Source: Saccoglossus kowalevskii
Taxonomy: Eukaryota; Hemichordata; Enteropneusta; Harrimaniidae
Direction: 5' to 3'
DNA: 64,000 bases
Assembly (NCBI RefSeq): GCF_000003605.2
Contig: NW_003139687.1
Location: 52,557-116,556, forward strand
Below, piece after piece: positions 42,681 to 56,110 of this stretch (the first letter of the stretch is position 1; every line of letters starts with the position of its first letter). Below the pieces are notes generated by a model that was given only the letters and a program-made list of their open reading frames with translations, had not been told where the DNA came from and ran no database searches. The position numbers were made by a program, and so were the translations under genes.

Positions 42681-43336
42681 GCGTAAACTGTGTATATAGA
42701 CCACCTGTCTTATGTGACCACTTTTAGACAGTCCCAAGGCATAATGTATGCGTAACCTGTGTACAAAGACCACCTGTCTTATGTGACCACTTTTAGACAG
42801 TCCCAAACCATAATGTATGCGCAACCTGTGTGTAAAGACCACTTTTCTTATGTGACCATTTTTAGGCAGTCCCAAGGCATAATGTATGCGTAACCTGTGT
42901 ATACAGACCGCCTGTCTTATGTGATCACTTTTAGGCAGTCCCAAGGCATAATGTATGAGTAAACTGTGTATATAGACCACCTGTCTTATGTGACCACTTT
43001 TAGTCAGTCCCAATGCATAATGTATGCGTAACCTGTGTATAAAGACCACCTGTCTTATGTAACCACTTTTAGGCAGTCCCAAGTCATAATGTATGCGCAA
43101 CCTGTGTATAAAGACCACCTGTCTTATGTGACCACTTTTAGACAGTCCCAAGGCATTATGTATGCGCAAACTGTGTATAAAAACCACCTGTCTTATGTGA
43201 ACACTTTTAGCCAGTCCCAAGGCATAATGTATGTGTAACCTGTGTATAGAGACCACCTGTCTTATGTGACCACTTTTAGGCAGTCCCAAGGCATAATGTA
43301 TGTGCAACCTGTGTATAAAGAGCACCTGTCTTATGT

Positions 43337-44886
43337 GACCACTTTTAGACAGTCCCAAGGCATAATGTATGCGTAAACTGTGTATAGAGACCACCTGTCT
43401 TATGTGACCACTTTTAGACAGTCCCAAGGCATAATGTATGCGTAAACTGTGTATATAGACCACCTGTCTTATGTGACCACTTTTAGCCAGTCCAAGGCAT
43501 AATGTATGCGTAAACTGTGTATAGAGACCACTTGTCTTATGTGACCACTTTTAGGCAGTCCCAAGGCATAATGTATGCGTAACCTGTGTATAGAGACCAC
43601 CTGTCTTATGTGACCACTTTTAGGCAGTCCCAAGGCATAATGTATGCGTAAACTGTGTATAGAGACCACCTGTCTTATGTGACCACTTTTAGACAGTCCC
43701 AAGGCATAATATATGCGTAAACTGTGTATAGAGACCACCTGTCTTATGTGACCACTTTTAGGCAGTCCCAAGGCATAATGTATGCGTAACATGTGTATAG
43801 AGATCACCTGTCTTATGTGACCACTTTTAGGCAGTCCCAAGGCATAATGTATGCTTAAACTGTGTATAGAGACCACCTGTCTTATGTGACCACTTTTAGG
43901 CAGTCCCAAGGCATAATGTATGCTTAAACTGTGTATAGAGACCACCTGTCTTATGTGACCAATTTTAGACAGTCCCAAGGCATAATGTATGCTTAAACTG
44001 TGTATAAAGACCACCTGTTTTATGTGACCACTTTTAGACAGTCCCAAGGCATAATGTATGCGTAACATGTGCATAGAGATCACCTGTTTTATGTGACCAC
44101 TTTTAGACAGTCCCAAGGCATAATGTATGCGTAAACTGTGTATAGAGACCACCTGTCTTATGTGACCACTTTTAGGTAGTCCCAAGGCATAATGTATGCG
44201 TAACATGTGTATAGAGATCACCTGTCTTATGTGACCACTTTTAGACAGTCCCAAGGCATAATGTATGCGTAACATGTGTACAGAGATCACCTGTCTTATG
44301 TGACCACTTTTAGGCAGTCCCAAGGCATAATGTATGCTTAAACTGTGTATAGAGACCACCTGTCTTATGTGATCACTTTTAGGCAGTCCCAAGGCATAAT
44401 GTATGCGTAACCTGTGTATAAAGACCACCGTTTTACGTGATCACTTTTAGGCAGTCCCAAGGCATAATGTATGCGCAACCTGTGTATAAAGACCACCTGT
44501 CTTATGTGATCAATTTTAGACAGTCCCTAGGCATAATGTATGCGTAACCTGTGTATACAGACCTCCTGTCTTATGTGACCACTTTTAGACAGTCCCAAGG
44601 CATAATGTATACGTAAACTGTGTATATAGACCACCTGTCAATTGTGACCACTTTTAGGCAGTCCCAAGGCATAATGTATGCGCAACCTGTGTATAAAGAC
44701 AACCTGTCTTAGGTGACCACTTTTAGACAGTCCCAAGGCATAATGTATGCGTAACCTGTGTATAAAGAGCACCTGTCTTATGTAAGCATTTTTAGGCAGT
44801 CCCAAGGCATAATGTATGCGCAACCTGTGTATAAAGACCACCTGTCTTATGTGACCACTTTTAGACAGTCCCAAGGCATAATGTAT
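43337..44886. repeat. 31/32-monomer higher-order repeat, copy 3 with one added monomer
   Basis: This is the third copy of the repeat seen at 39.5 and 41.2 kb. Relative to copy 2 it carries one additional 69-bp unit near 43.6 kb and otherwise keeps the same order, including the 1-bp deletion at about 43,491 and the CCGTTTTACG unit at 44,428. Confidence 0.85.
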
Positions 44887-46849
44887 GCGTAAACTGTGTA
44901 TACAGACCGCCTGTCTTATGTGATCACTTTTAGGCAGTCCCAAGGCATAATGTATGAGTAAACTGTGTATATAGACCACCTGTCTTATGTGACCACTTTT
45001 AGTCAGTCCCAATGCATAATGTATGCGTAACCTGTGTATAAAGACCACCTGTCTTATGTGACCATTTTTAGGCAGTCCCAAGGCATAATGTATGCGCAAC
45101 CTGTGTATAAAGACCACCTGTCTTAAGTGACAACTTTTAGACAGTCCCAAGGCATAATGTATGCGTAAACTGTGTATATAGACCACCTGCCTTATGTGAC
45201 CACTTTTAGACAGTCCCAAGGCATAATGTATGCGTAACCTGTGTACAAAGACCACCTGTCTTATGTGACCACTTTTAGACAGTCCCAAAGCATAATGTAT
45301 GCGCAACCTGTGTATAAAGACCACTTTTCTTATGTGACCATTTTTAGGCAGTCCCAAGGAATAATGTATGCGTAACCTGTGTATAAAGACCACCTGTCTT
45401 ATGTGATCACTTTTAGGCAGTCCCAAGGCATAATGTATGAGTAAACTGTGTATATAGACCACCTGTCTTATGTGACCACTTTTAGCCAGTCCCAAGGCAT
45501 AATGTATGCGTAACCTGTGTATACAGTCCACCTGTCTTATGTGACCACTTTTAGGCAGTCCCAAGGCATAATGTATGAGTAAACTGTGTATAGAGACCAC
45601 CTGTCTTATGTGACCACTTTTAGACAGTCCCAATGCATAATGTATGCGTAACCTGTGTATAAAGACCACCTGTCTTATGTGACCACTTTTAGGCAGTCCC
45701 AAGTCATAATGTATGCGCAACCTGTGTATAAAGACCATCTGTCTTATGTGACCACTTTTAGACAGTCCCAAGGCATTATGTATGAGTAAACTGTGTATAT
45801 AGACCACCTGTCTTATGTGACCACTTTTAGCCAGTCCCAAGGCATAATGTATGCGTAACCTGTGCATACAGTCCACCTGTCTTATGTGACCACTTTTAGG
45901 CAGTCCCAAGGCATAATGTATGCGTAACCTGTGTATAAAGACCACCTGTCTTATGTGACCACTTTTAGGCAGTCCCAAGTCATAATGTATGCGCAACCTG
46001 TGTATAAAGACCACCTGTCTTATGTGACCACTTTTAGACAGTCCCAAGGCATTATGTATGCGCAACCTGTGTATAAAAACCACCTCTCTTATGTGAACAC
46101 TTTTAGCCAGTCCCAAGGCATAATGTATGCGTAACCTGTGTATAGAGACCACCTGTCTTATGTGACCACTTTTAGGCAGTCCCAAGGCATAATGTATGTG
46201 CAACCTGTGTATAAAGAGCACCTGTCTTATGTGACCACTTTTAGCCAGTCCCAAGGCATAATGTATGCATAAACTGAGTATAGAGACCACTTGTCTTATG
46301 TGACCACTTTTAGGCAGTCCCAAGGCATAATGTATGCGTAAACTGTGTATAGAGACTACCTGTCTTATGTGACCACATTTAGGCAGTCCCAAGGCATAAT
46401 GTATGTGCAACCTGTGTATAAAGAGCACCTGTCTTATGTGACCACTTTTAAGCAGTCCCAAGGCATAATGTATGTGCAACCTGTGTATAGAGACCACCTG
46501 TCTTATGTGATTACTTTTAGGCAGTCCCAAAGCATAATGTATGCGTAACCTGTGTATAAAGACCACTTGTCTTATGTGACCACTTTTAGCCAGTCCCAAG
46601 GCATAATGTATGCGTAAAATGTGTATAGAGACCCCCTGTCTATTGTGACCACTTTTAGGCAGTCCCAAGGCATAATGTATGCGCAACCTGTGTATAACGA
46701 CCACCTGTCTTATGTGACCACTTTTAGACAGTCCCAAGGCATAATGTATGCGTAACCTGTGTATAAAGACCACCTGTCTTATGTGACCATTTTAGGCAGT
46801 CCCAAGGCATAATGTATGCGCAACCTGTGTATAAAGACCACCTGTCTTA

Positions 46850-48625
46850 TGTGACCACTTTTAGACAGTCCTAAGGCATAATGTATGCGTAAACTGTGTA
46901 TATAGACCACCTGTCTTATGTGACCACTTTTAGACTGTCTCAAGGCATAATGTATGCGTAACCTGTGTATAAAGACCACCTGTCTTATGTGACCACTTTT
47001 AGACAGTCCCAAAGCATAATGTATGCGCAACCTGTGTATAAAGACCACTTTTCTTATGTGACCATTTTTAGGCAGTCCCAAGGCATAATGTATGCGTAAC
47101 CTGTGTATACAGACCACCTGTCTTATGTGACCACTTTTAGACAGTCCCAAGGCATAATGTATGCGTAAACTGTGTATAGAGACCACCTGTCTTATGTGAC
47201 CACTTTTAGGCAGTCCCAAGGCATAATGTATGTGCAACCTGTGTATAAAGAGCACCTGTCTTATGTGACCACTTTTAGCCAGTCCCAAGACATAATGTAT
47301 GCGTAAACTGTGTATAGAGACCACTTGTCTTATGTGACCACTTTTAGTCAGTCCCAAGGCATAATGTATACGTAACATGTGTATAGAGACCACCTGTCTT
47401 ATGTGACCACTTTTAGGCAGTCCCAAGACATAATGTATGCTTAAACTGTGTATAGAGACCACCTGTCTTATGTGACCACTTTTAGGCAGTCCCAATGCAT
47501 AATGTATGCTTAAACTGTGTATAGAGACCACCTGTCTTATGTGACCACTTTTAGACAGTCCCAAGGCATAATGTATGCTTAAACTGTGTATAAAGACCAC
47601 CTGTTTTATGTGACCACTTTTAGACAGTCCCAAGGCATAATGTATGCGTAACATGTATATAGAGATCACCTGTCTTATGTGACCACTTTTAGGCAGTCCC
47701 AAGGCATAATGTATGGTTAAACTGTGTATAGAGACCATCTGTCTTATGTGACCACTTTTAGACAGTCCCAAGGCATAATGTATGCTTCAACTGTGTATAG
47801 AGACCACCTGTCTTATGTGACCACTTTTAGACAGTTCCAAGGCATAATGTATGTGCAACCTGTGTATAAAGAGCACCTGTCTTATGTGACCACTTTTAGG
47901 CAGTCCCAAGGCATAATGTATGCGTAACCTGTGTATAATGACCACCTGTCTTATGCGATCACTTTTAGGCAGTCCCAAAGCATAATGTATGCGTAACCTG
48001 TATATAAAGACCACTTGTCTTATAGGACCACTTTTAGTCAGTCTCAAGGCATAATGTATGCGTAAAATGTGTATAGAGACCACCTGTCTTATGTGACCAC
48101 TTTTAGGCAGTCCTAAGGCATAATGTATGCGTAACCTGTGTATAGAGACCACCTGTCTTATGTGACCACTTTTAGACAGTCCCAAGGCATAATGTATGCG
48201 TAACCTGTGTATACAGACTACCTGTCTTATGTGACCACTTTTAGCCAGTCCCAAGGCATAATGTATGTGCAACCTGTGTATAAAGAGCACCTGTCTTATG
48301 TGACCACTTTTAGGCAGTCCCAAGGCATAATGTATGTGCAACCTGTGTATAGAGACCACCTGTCTTATGTGACCACTTTTAGGCAGTCCCAAGGCATAAT
48401 GTATGAGTAAACTGTGTATACAGACTACCTGTCTTATATGACCACTTTTAGACAGTCCCAAAGCATAATGTATGCGCAACCTGTGTATAAAGACCACTTG
48501 TTTTATGTGACCACTTTTAGGCAGTCCCAAGGCATAATGTATGAGTAAACTGTGTATAGAGACCACCTGTCTTATGTGACCACTTTTAGGCAGTCCCAAG
48601 GCATAATGTATGAGTAAACTGTGTA
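46850..48625. repeat. 1.7-kb segment copied from or to 3,950-5,660
   Basis: Anchors TATACG (47,367), TGGTTAAAC, GCTTCAAC (frame start 47,724) and CAGACTACC (48,207) lie at an offset of 42,969 from 4,398, 4,755 and 5,238. One monomer more is present near 47.2 kb than in the left copy. The match ends near 48,625, where AGAGATCACTGTC departs from the partner. Confidence 0.85.
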
Positions 48626-49355
48626 TAGAGATCACTGTCTTATGTGACCACTTTTAGACAGTCCCAAAGCATAATGTATGCGCAACCTGTGTATAAAGAC
48701 CACTTGTTTTATGTGACCACTTTTAGGCAGTCCCAAGGCATAATGTATGAGTAAACTGTGTATAGAGACCACCTGTCTTATGTGACCACTTTTAGGCAGT
48801 CACAAGGCATAATGTATGCGTAAAATGTGTATAGAGACCACCTGTCTTATGTGACCACTTTTAGGCAGTCCTAAGGCATAATGTATGCGTAACCTGTGTA
48901 TAGAGACCACCTGTCTTATGTGACCACTTTTAGCCAGTCCCAAGGCATAATGTATGCGTAAACAGTGTATAGAGACCACCTGTCTTATGTCACCACTTTT
49001 AGGCAGTCCCAAGGCATAATGTATACGTAACATGTGTATAGAGACCACCTGTCTTATGTGACCACTTTAGGCAGTCCCAAGACATAATGTATGCTTAAAC
49101 TGTGTATAGAGATCACCTGTCTTATGTGACCACTTTTAGACAGTCCCAAGGCATAATGTATGCGTAAACTGTGTACAGAGACCACCTGTCTTATGTGACC
49201 ACTTTTAGGTAGTCCCAAGGCATAATGTATGCGTAACATGTGTATAGAGATCACCTGTCTTATGTGACCACTTTTAGGCAGTCCCAAGGCATAATGTATG
49301 CTTAAACTGTGTATAGAGACCACCTGACTTATGTGACCACTTTTAGGCAGTCCCA
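48585..49355. repeat. Segmental copy of 19,140-19,910
   Basis: At an offset of 29,446 the two stretches share a 1-bp deletion (ACCACTTTAGG at about 49,063 and 19,617), the TAAACAGTG unit, the CTTATGTCACC unit, the GTGTACAGAG unit and the CCACCTGACTTATG unit. The same 1-bp deletion is also found near 2,509, followed there too by CCCAAGACATAATG. Confidence 0.8.
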
Positions 49356-49653
49356 AGGTACAATGTATGCTTAAACTGTGTATAGAGATCACCTGTCTTA
49401 TGTGACCACTTTTAGACAGTCCCAAGGCATAATGTATGCTTAAACTGTGTATAAAGACCACCTGTTTTATGTGACCACTTTTAGACAGTCCCAAGGCATA
49501 ATGTATGCGTAACATGTGTATAGAGATCACCTGTCTTATGTGACCACTTTTAGACAGTCCCAAGGCATAATGTATGTGCTACCTGTCTATAAAGAGCACC
49601 TGTCTTATGTGACCACTTTTAGGCAGTCCCAAGGCATAATGTATGCGTAACCT

Positions 49654-50064
49654 GTGTATAAAGACCACCTGTCTTATGTGACCAGTTTTAGGCAGTCCCA
49701 AGGCGTAATGTATGTGCAACCTGTGTATAAAGAGCACCTGTCTTATGTGACCACTTTTAGGCAGTCCCAAGGCATAATGTATGTGCAACCTGTGTATAAA
49801 GACCACTTGTCTTATGTGATCACTTTTAGGCAGTCCCTAGGCATAATGTATGCGTAACCTGTGTATAAAGACCGCCTGTCTTATGTGACCACTTTTAGGC
49901 AGTCCCAAGGCATAATGTATGTGCAACCTGTGTATAAAGAGCACCTGTTTTATGTGACCACTTTTAGGCAGTCCCAAGGCATAATGTATGTGCAACCTGT
50001 GTATAGAGACCACCTGTCTTATGTGATCACTTTTAGGCAGTCCCAAAGCATAATGTATGCGTAA
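49654..50064. repeat. Three-monomer module in two tandem copies, related to 51,999-52,409
   Basis: Two 207-base modules start at 49,654 and 49,861, each made of an AAAGACC unit, an AAAGAGC unit and an AGAGACC or AAAGACC unit joined by GTGCAACC. The pair recurs at 51,999 and 52,206 (offset 2,345, or 34 monomers less one base). A single module is found at 62,279. Confidence 0.8.
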
Positions 50065-50799
50065 CCTGTGTATAAAGACCACTTGTCTTATGTGACCACT
50101 TTTAGGCAGTCCCAAGGCATAATGTATGCGCAACCTGTGTATAAAGACCACCTGTCTTATGTGACAACTTTTAGACAGTCCCAAGGCATAAAGTATGCGT
50201 AACCTGTGTATAAAGACCACCTGTCTTATGTGACCATTTTTCGGCAGTCCCAAGGCATAATGTATGCGCAACCTGTGTATAAAGACCACCTGTCTTATGT
50301 GACCACTTTTAGACAGTCCCAAGGCATAATGTATGCGTAAACGGTGTATATAGACCACCTGTCTTATGTGACCACTTTTAGACAGTCCCAAGGCATAATG
50401 TATGCGTAACCTGTGTATAAAAACCACCTGTCTTATGTGACCACTTTTAGACAGTCCCAAAGCATAATGTATGCGCAACCTGTGTATACAGACCACCTGT
50501 CTTATGTGACCACTTTTAGACAGTCCCAAGGCATAATGTATGCGTAACCAGTGTATAAACACCACCTGTCTTATGTGACCACTTTTAGCCAGTCCCAAGG
50601 CATAATGTATGCGTAAACTGTGTATAGAGACCACCTGTCTTATGTGACCACTTTTAGCCAGTCCCATGCATAATGTATGCATAAACAGTGTATAAAGACC
50701 ACATGTCTTATATGACCACTTTTAGGCAGTCCCAAGGCATAATGTATGTGCAACCTGTGTATAAAGAGCACCTGTCTTATGTGACCACTTTTAGCCAGT

Positions 50800-52000
50800 C
50801 CCAAGGCATAATGTATGCGTAAACTGTGTATAGAGACCACTTGTCTAATGTGACCACTTTTAGGCAGTCCCAAGGCATAATGTATGTGTAACCTGTGTAT
50901 AGAGACCACCTGTCTTATGTGACCACTTTTAGACAGTCCCAAGGCATAATGTATGCGTAACATGTGTATAGAGATCACCTGTCTTATGTGACCACTTTTA
51001 GGCAGTCCAAAGGCATAATGTATGCGTAAACTGTGTATAGAGACCGCCTGTCTTATGTGACCACTTTTATACAGTTCCAAGGCATAATGTATGCGTAAAC
51101 TGTGCATAGAGACCACCTGTCTTATGTGACCACTTTTAGACAGTCCCAAGGCATAATGTATGCGTAAACTGTGCATAGAGACCACCTGTCTTATGTGACC
51201 ACTTTTAGACAGTCCCAAGGCATAATGTATGCGTAACATGTGTATAGAGATCACCTGTCTTATGTGACCACTTTTAGGCAGTCCCAAGGCATAATGTATG
51301 CTTAAACTGTGTATAAAGACCACCTGTTTTATGTGACCACTTTTAGACAGTCCCAAGGCATAATGTATGCGTAACATGTGTATAGAGATCACCTGTCTTA
51401 TGTGACCACTTTTAGACAGTCCCAAGGCATAATGTATGCGTAAACTGTGTACAGAGACCACCTGTCTTATGTGACCACTTTTAGGTAGTCCCAAGGCATA
51501 ATGTATGCGTAACATGTGTAAAGAGATCACCTGTCTTATGTGACCACTTTTAGGCAGTCCCAAGGCATAATGTATGCTTAAACTGTGTATAGAGACCACC
51601 TGTCTTATGTGACCACTTTTAGGCAGTCCCAAGGTACAATGTATGCTTAAACTGTGTATAGATATCACCTGTCTTATGTGACCACTTTTAGACAGTCCCA
51701 AGGCATAATGTATGCTTAAACTGTGTATAAAGACCACCTGTTTTATGTGACCACTTTTAGGCAGTCCCAAGGCATAATGTATGCTTAAACTGTGTATAGA
51801 GACCACCTGTCTTATGTGACCACTTTTCTACAGTCCCAAGGCATAATGTATGCTTAAACTCTGTATAGAGACCACCTGTCTTATGTGACCAGTTTTAGGC
51901 AGTCCCAAGGCATAATGTATGTGCAACCTGTGTATAAAGAGCACCTGTCTTATGTGACCACTTTTAGGCCGTCCCAAGGCATAATGTATGCGTAACCTGT
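50800..52000. repeat. 1.2-kb segment copied at 61,080-62,280
   Basis: A constant offset of 10,280 (149 monomers less one base) joins the two, with shared rare units CTTGTCTAATG, GACCGCCTG, TTTTATACA, GCATAGAGACC, AAGGTACAATG, TTTTCTACAG/TTTTCGACAG and TTTAGGCCGTCC. The order then continues at 52,206 and 62,279, with 207 bases (three monomers) fewer in the 62-kb copy. Confidence 0.85.
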
Positions 52001-54419
52001 GTATAAAGGCCACCTGTCTTATGTGACCAGTTTTAGGCAGTCCCAAGGCATAATGTATGTGCAACCTGTGTATAAAGAGCACCTCTCTTATGTGACCACT
52101 TTTAGGCAGTCCCAAGGCATAATGTATGTGCAACCTGTGTATAAAAACCACTTGTCTTATGTGATCACTTTTAGGCAGTCCCTAGGCATAATGTATGCGT
52201 AACCTGTGTATAAAGACCACCTGTCTTATGTGACCACTTTTAGGCAGTCCCAAGGCATAATGTATGTGCAACCTGTGTATAAAGAGCACCTGTCTTATGT
52301 GACCACTTTTAGGCAGTCCCAATTCATAATGTATGTGCAACCTGTGTATAGAGACCACCTGTCTTATGTGATCACTTTTAGGCAGTCCCAAAGCATAATG
52401 TATGCGTAACCTGTGTATAGAGACCACCTGTCTTATGTGACCTCTTTTAGACAGTCCCAAGGCATAATGTATGCGTAACATGTGTATAGAGATCACCTGT
52501 CTTATGTGACCACTTTTAGGCAGTCCCAAGGCATAATGTACGCTTAAACTGTGTATAGAGACCACCTGTCTTATGTGACCACTTTTAGACAGTCCCAAGG
52601 CATAATGTATGCTTAAACTGTGTATAATGACCACCTGTTTTATGTGACCATTTTTAGGCAGTCCCAAGGCATAATGTATGCGTAACCTGTGTATACAGAC
52701 CACCTGTCTTATGTGACCACTTTTAGGCAGTCCCAAGGCATAATGTATGAGTAAACTGTGTATATAAACCACCTGTCTTATGTGACCACTTTTAGCCAGT
52801 CCCAAGGCATAATGTATGCGTAAACTGTGTATAGAGACCACTTGTCTTATGTGACCACTTTTAGGCAGTCCCAAGGCATAATGTATGCGTAACCTGTGTA
52901 TAGAGACCACCTGTCTTATGTGACCACTTTTAGGCAGTCCCAAGGCATAATGTATGCGTAAACTGTGTATAGAGACCACCTGTCTTATGTGACCACTTTT
53001 AGACAGTCCCAAGGCATAATATATGCGTAAACTGTGTATAGAGACCACCTGTCTTATGTGACCACTTTTAGGCTGTCCCAAGGCATAATGTATGCGTAAC
53101 ATGTGTATAGAGATCACCTGTCTTATGTGACCACTTTTAGGCAGTCCCAAGGCATAATGTATGAGTAAACTGTGTATATAGACCACCTGTCTTATGTGAC
53201 CACTTTTAGCCAGTCCCAATGCATAATGTAAGCGTAACCTGTGTATAAAGACCACCTGCCTTATGTGACCACTTTTAGGCAGTCCCAAGTCATAATGTAT
53301 GCGCAACCTGTGTATAAAGACCACCTGTCTTATGTGACCACTTTTAGACAGTCCCAAGGCATTATGTATGCGCAACCTGTGTATAAAAACCACCTGTCTT
53401 ATGTGAACACTTTTAGCCAGTCCCAAGGCATAATGTATGCGTAACCTGTGTATAGAGACCACGTGTCTTATGTGACCACTTTTAGGCAGTCCCAAGGCAT
53501 AATGTATGTGCAACCTGCGTATAAAGAGCACCTGTCTTATGTGACCAATTTCAGCCAGTCCCAAGGCATAATGTATGCGTAAACTGTGTATAGAGACCAC
53601 TTGTCTTATGTGACCACTTTTAGGCAGTCCCAAGGCATAATGTATGCGTAACCTGTGTATAGAGACCACCTGTCTTATGTGACCACTTTTAGACAGTCCC
53701 AAGGCATAATGTATGCGCAACAAGTGTATAGAGATCACCTGTCTTATGTGACCACTTTTAGGCAGTCCCAAGGCATAATGTATGCGTAACCTGTGTATAG
53801 AGACCACCTATCTTATGTGACCACTTTTAGCCAGTCCCAAGGCATAATGTATGCGTAACCTGTGTATAGAGACCACCTATCTTATGTGACCACTTTTAGC
53901 CAGTCCCAAGGCATAATGTATGCGTAACCTGTGTATACAGTCCACCTGTCTTATGTGACCACTTTTAGGCAGTCCCAAGGCATAATGTATGAGTAAACTG
54001 TGTATAGAGACCACCTGTCTTATGTGACCACTTTTAGACAGTCCCAATGCATAATGTATGCGTAACCTGTGTATAAAGACCACCTGTCTTATGTGACCAC
54101 TTTTAGGCAGTCCCAAGGCATAATGTATGCGCAACCTGTGTATAAAGACCACCTGTCTTATATGACCACTTTTAGACAGTCCCAAGGCATTATGTATGCG
54201 CAACCTGTGTATAAAAACCACCTGTCTTATGTGAATACTTTTAGCCAGTCCCAAGGCATAATGTATGCGTAACCTGTGTATAGAGACCACCTGTCTTATG
54301 TGACCACTTTTAGGCAGTCCCAAGGCATAATATATGTTCAACCTGTGTATAAAGAGCACCTGTCTTATGTGACCACTTTTAGCCAGTCCCAAGGCATAAT
54401 GTATGCGTAAACTGTGTAT

Positions 54420-56110
54420 ATAGACCACCTGTCTATAAAGACCACTTTTAGGCAGTCCCAAGGCATAATGTATGCGCAACCTGTGTATAAAGACCACCTG
54501 TCTTATGTGACCACTTTTAGACAGTCCCAAGGCATAATGTATGCGTAACCTGTGTATAAAGACCACCTGTCTTATGTGACCATTTGTAGGCAGTCCCAAG
54601 GCATAATGTATGCGTAAACTGTGTATATAGACCACCTGTCTCATGTGACCACTTTTAGTCAGTCCCAAGGCATAATGTATGCGTAAACTGTGTATATAGA
54701 CCACCTGTCTATTGTGACCACTTTTAGGCAGTCCCAAGGCATAATGTATGCGCAACCTGAGTATAAAGACCACCTGTCTTATGTGACCACTTTTAGACAG
54801 TCCCAAGGCATAATGTATGCGTAACCTGTGTATAAAGACCACCTGTCTTATGTGACCACTTTTAGGCAGTCCCAAGGCATAATGTATGCGTAAACTGTGT
54901 ATATAGACCACCTGTCTTATGTGACCACTTTTAGACAGTCCCAAGGCATAATGTATGCGTAACCTGTGTATATAGACCACCTGTCTTATGTGACAACTTT
55001 TAGGCAGTCCCAAGGCATAATGTGTGCGTAAACTGTGTATAGAGACCACCTGTCTTATGTGACCACTTTTAGGCAGTCCCAAGGCATAATGTATGCGTAA
55101 CCTGTGTATAGAGACCACCTGTCTTATGTGACCACTTTTAGGCAGTCCCAAGGCATAATGTATGCGTAAACTGTGTATATAGACCACCTGTCTTATGTGA
55201 CCACTTTTAGACAGTCCCAAGGCATAATGTATGCGTAAACTGTGTATATAGACCACCTGTCTATTGTGACCACTTTTAGGCAGTCCCAAGGCATAATGTA
55301 TGCGCAACCTGTGTATAAAGATCACCTGTCTTATGTGACCACTTTTAGACAGTCCCAAGGCATAATGTATGCGTAACCTGTGTATAAAGACCACCTGTCT
55401 TATGTGACCACTTTTAGACAGTCCCAAGGCATAATGTATGCGTAACCTGTGTATAAAGACCACCTGTCTTATGTGACCACTTTTAGACAGTCCCAAAGCA
55501 TAATGTATGCGTAACCTGTGTATAGAGACCACCTGTCTTATGTGACCATTTTTAGACAGTCCCAAGGCATAATGTATGCGTAAACTGTGTATAGAGATCA
55601 CCTGTCTTATGTGACCACTTTTAGACAGTCCCAAGGCATAATGTATGCGTAAACTGTGTATATAGACCACCTGTCTTATGTGACCACCTTTAGGCAGTCC
55701 CAAGGCATAATGTATGCGTAACCTGTGTATAGAGACCACCTGTCTTATGTGACCATTTTTAGGCAGTCCCAAGGCATAATGTATGCGTAAACTGTGTATA
55801 TAGACCACCTGTCTTATGTGACCACTTTTTGGCAGTCCCAAGGCATAATGTATGCGGAAACTGTGTATAAAGACCACTTTTCTTATGTGACCACTTTTAG
55901 ACAGTCCCAAGGCATAATGTATGCGTAACCTGTGTATAAAAACCACCTGTCTTATGTGAATACTTTTAGACAGTCCCAAGGCATAATGTATGCGTAACCT
56001 GTGTATAGAGACCACCTGTCTTATGTGACCACTTTTAGCCAGTCCCAAGGCATAATGTATGCGTAAACTGTGTATATAGACCACCTGTCTATAAAGACCA
56101 CTTTTAGGCA
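54420..56110. repeat. Island of the TATATAGACC subfamily
   Basis: This 1.7-kb island has the same variant series as 11.2-13.9 kb, including ATGTGTGCG (55,021), GTCTATTGTG with AAAGATC (near 55,261-55,325) and the CACCTTTAGG cassette (55,688). It is bordered on both sides by an unusual unit in which CTTATGTGACCAC is replaced by CTATAAAGACCAC (54,433 and 56,089), exactly 1,656 bases (24 monomers) apart. I infer that it was copied in from a block like 10-15 kb. Confidence 0.85.
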
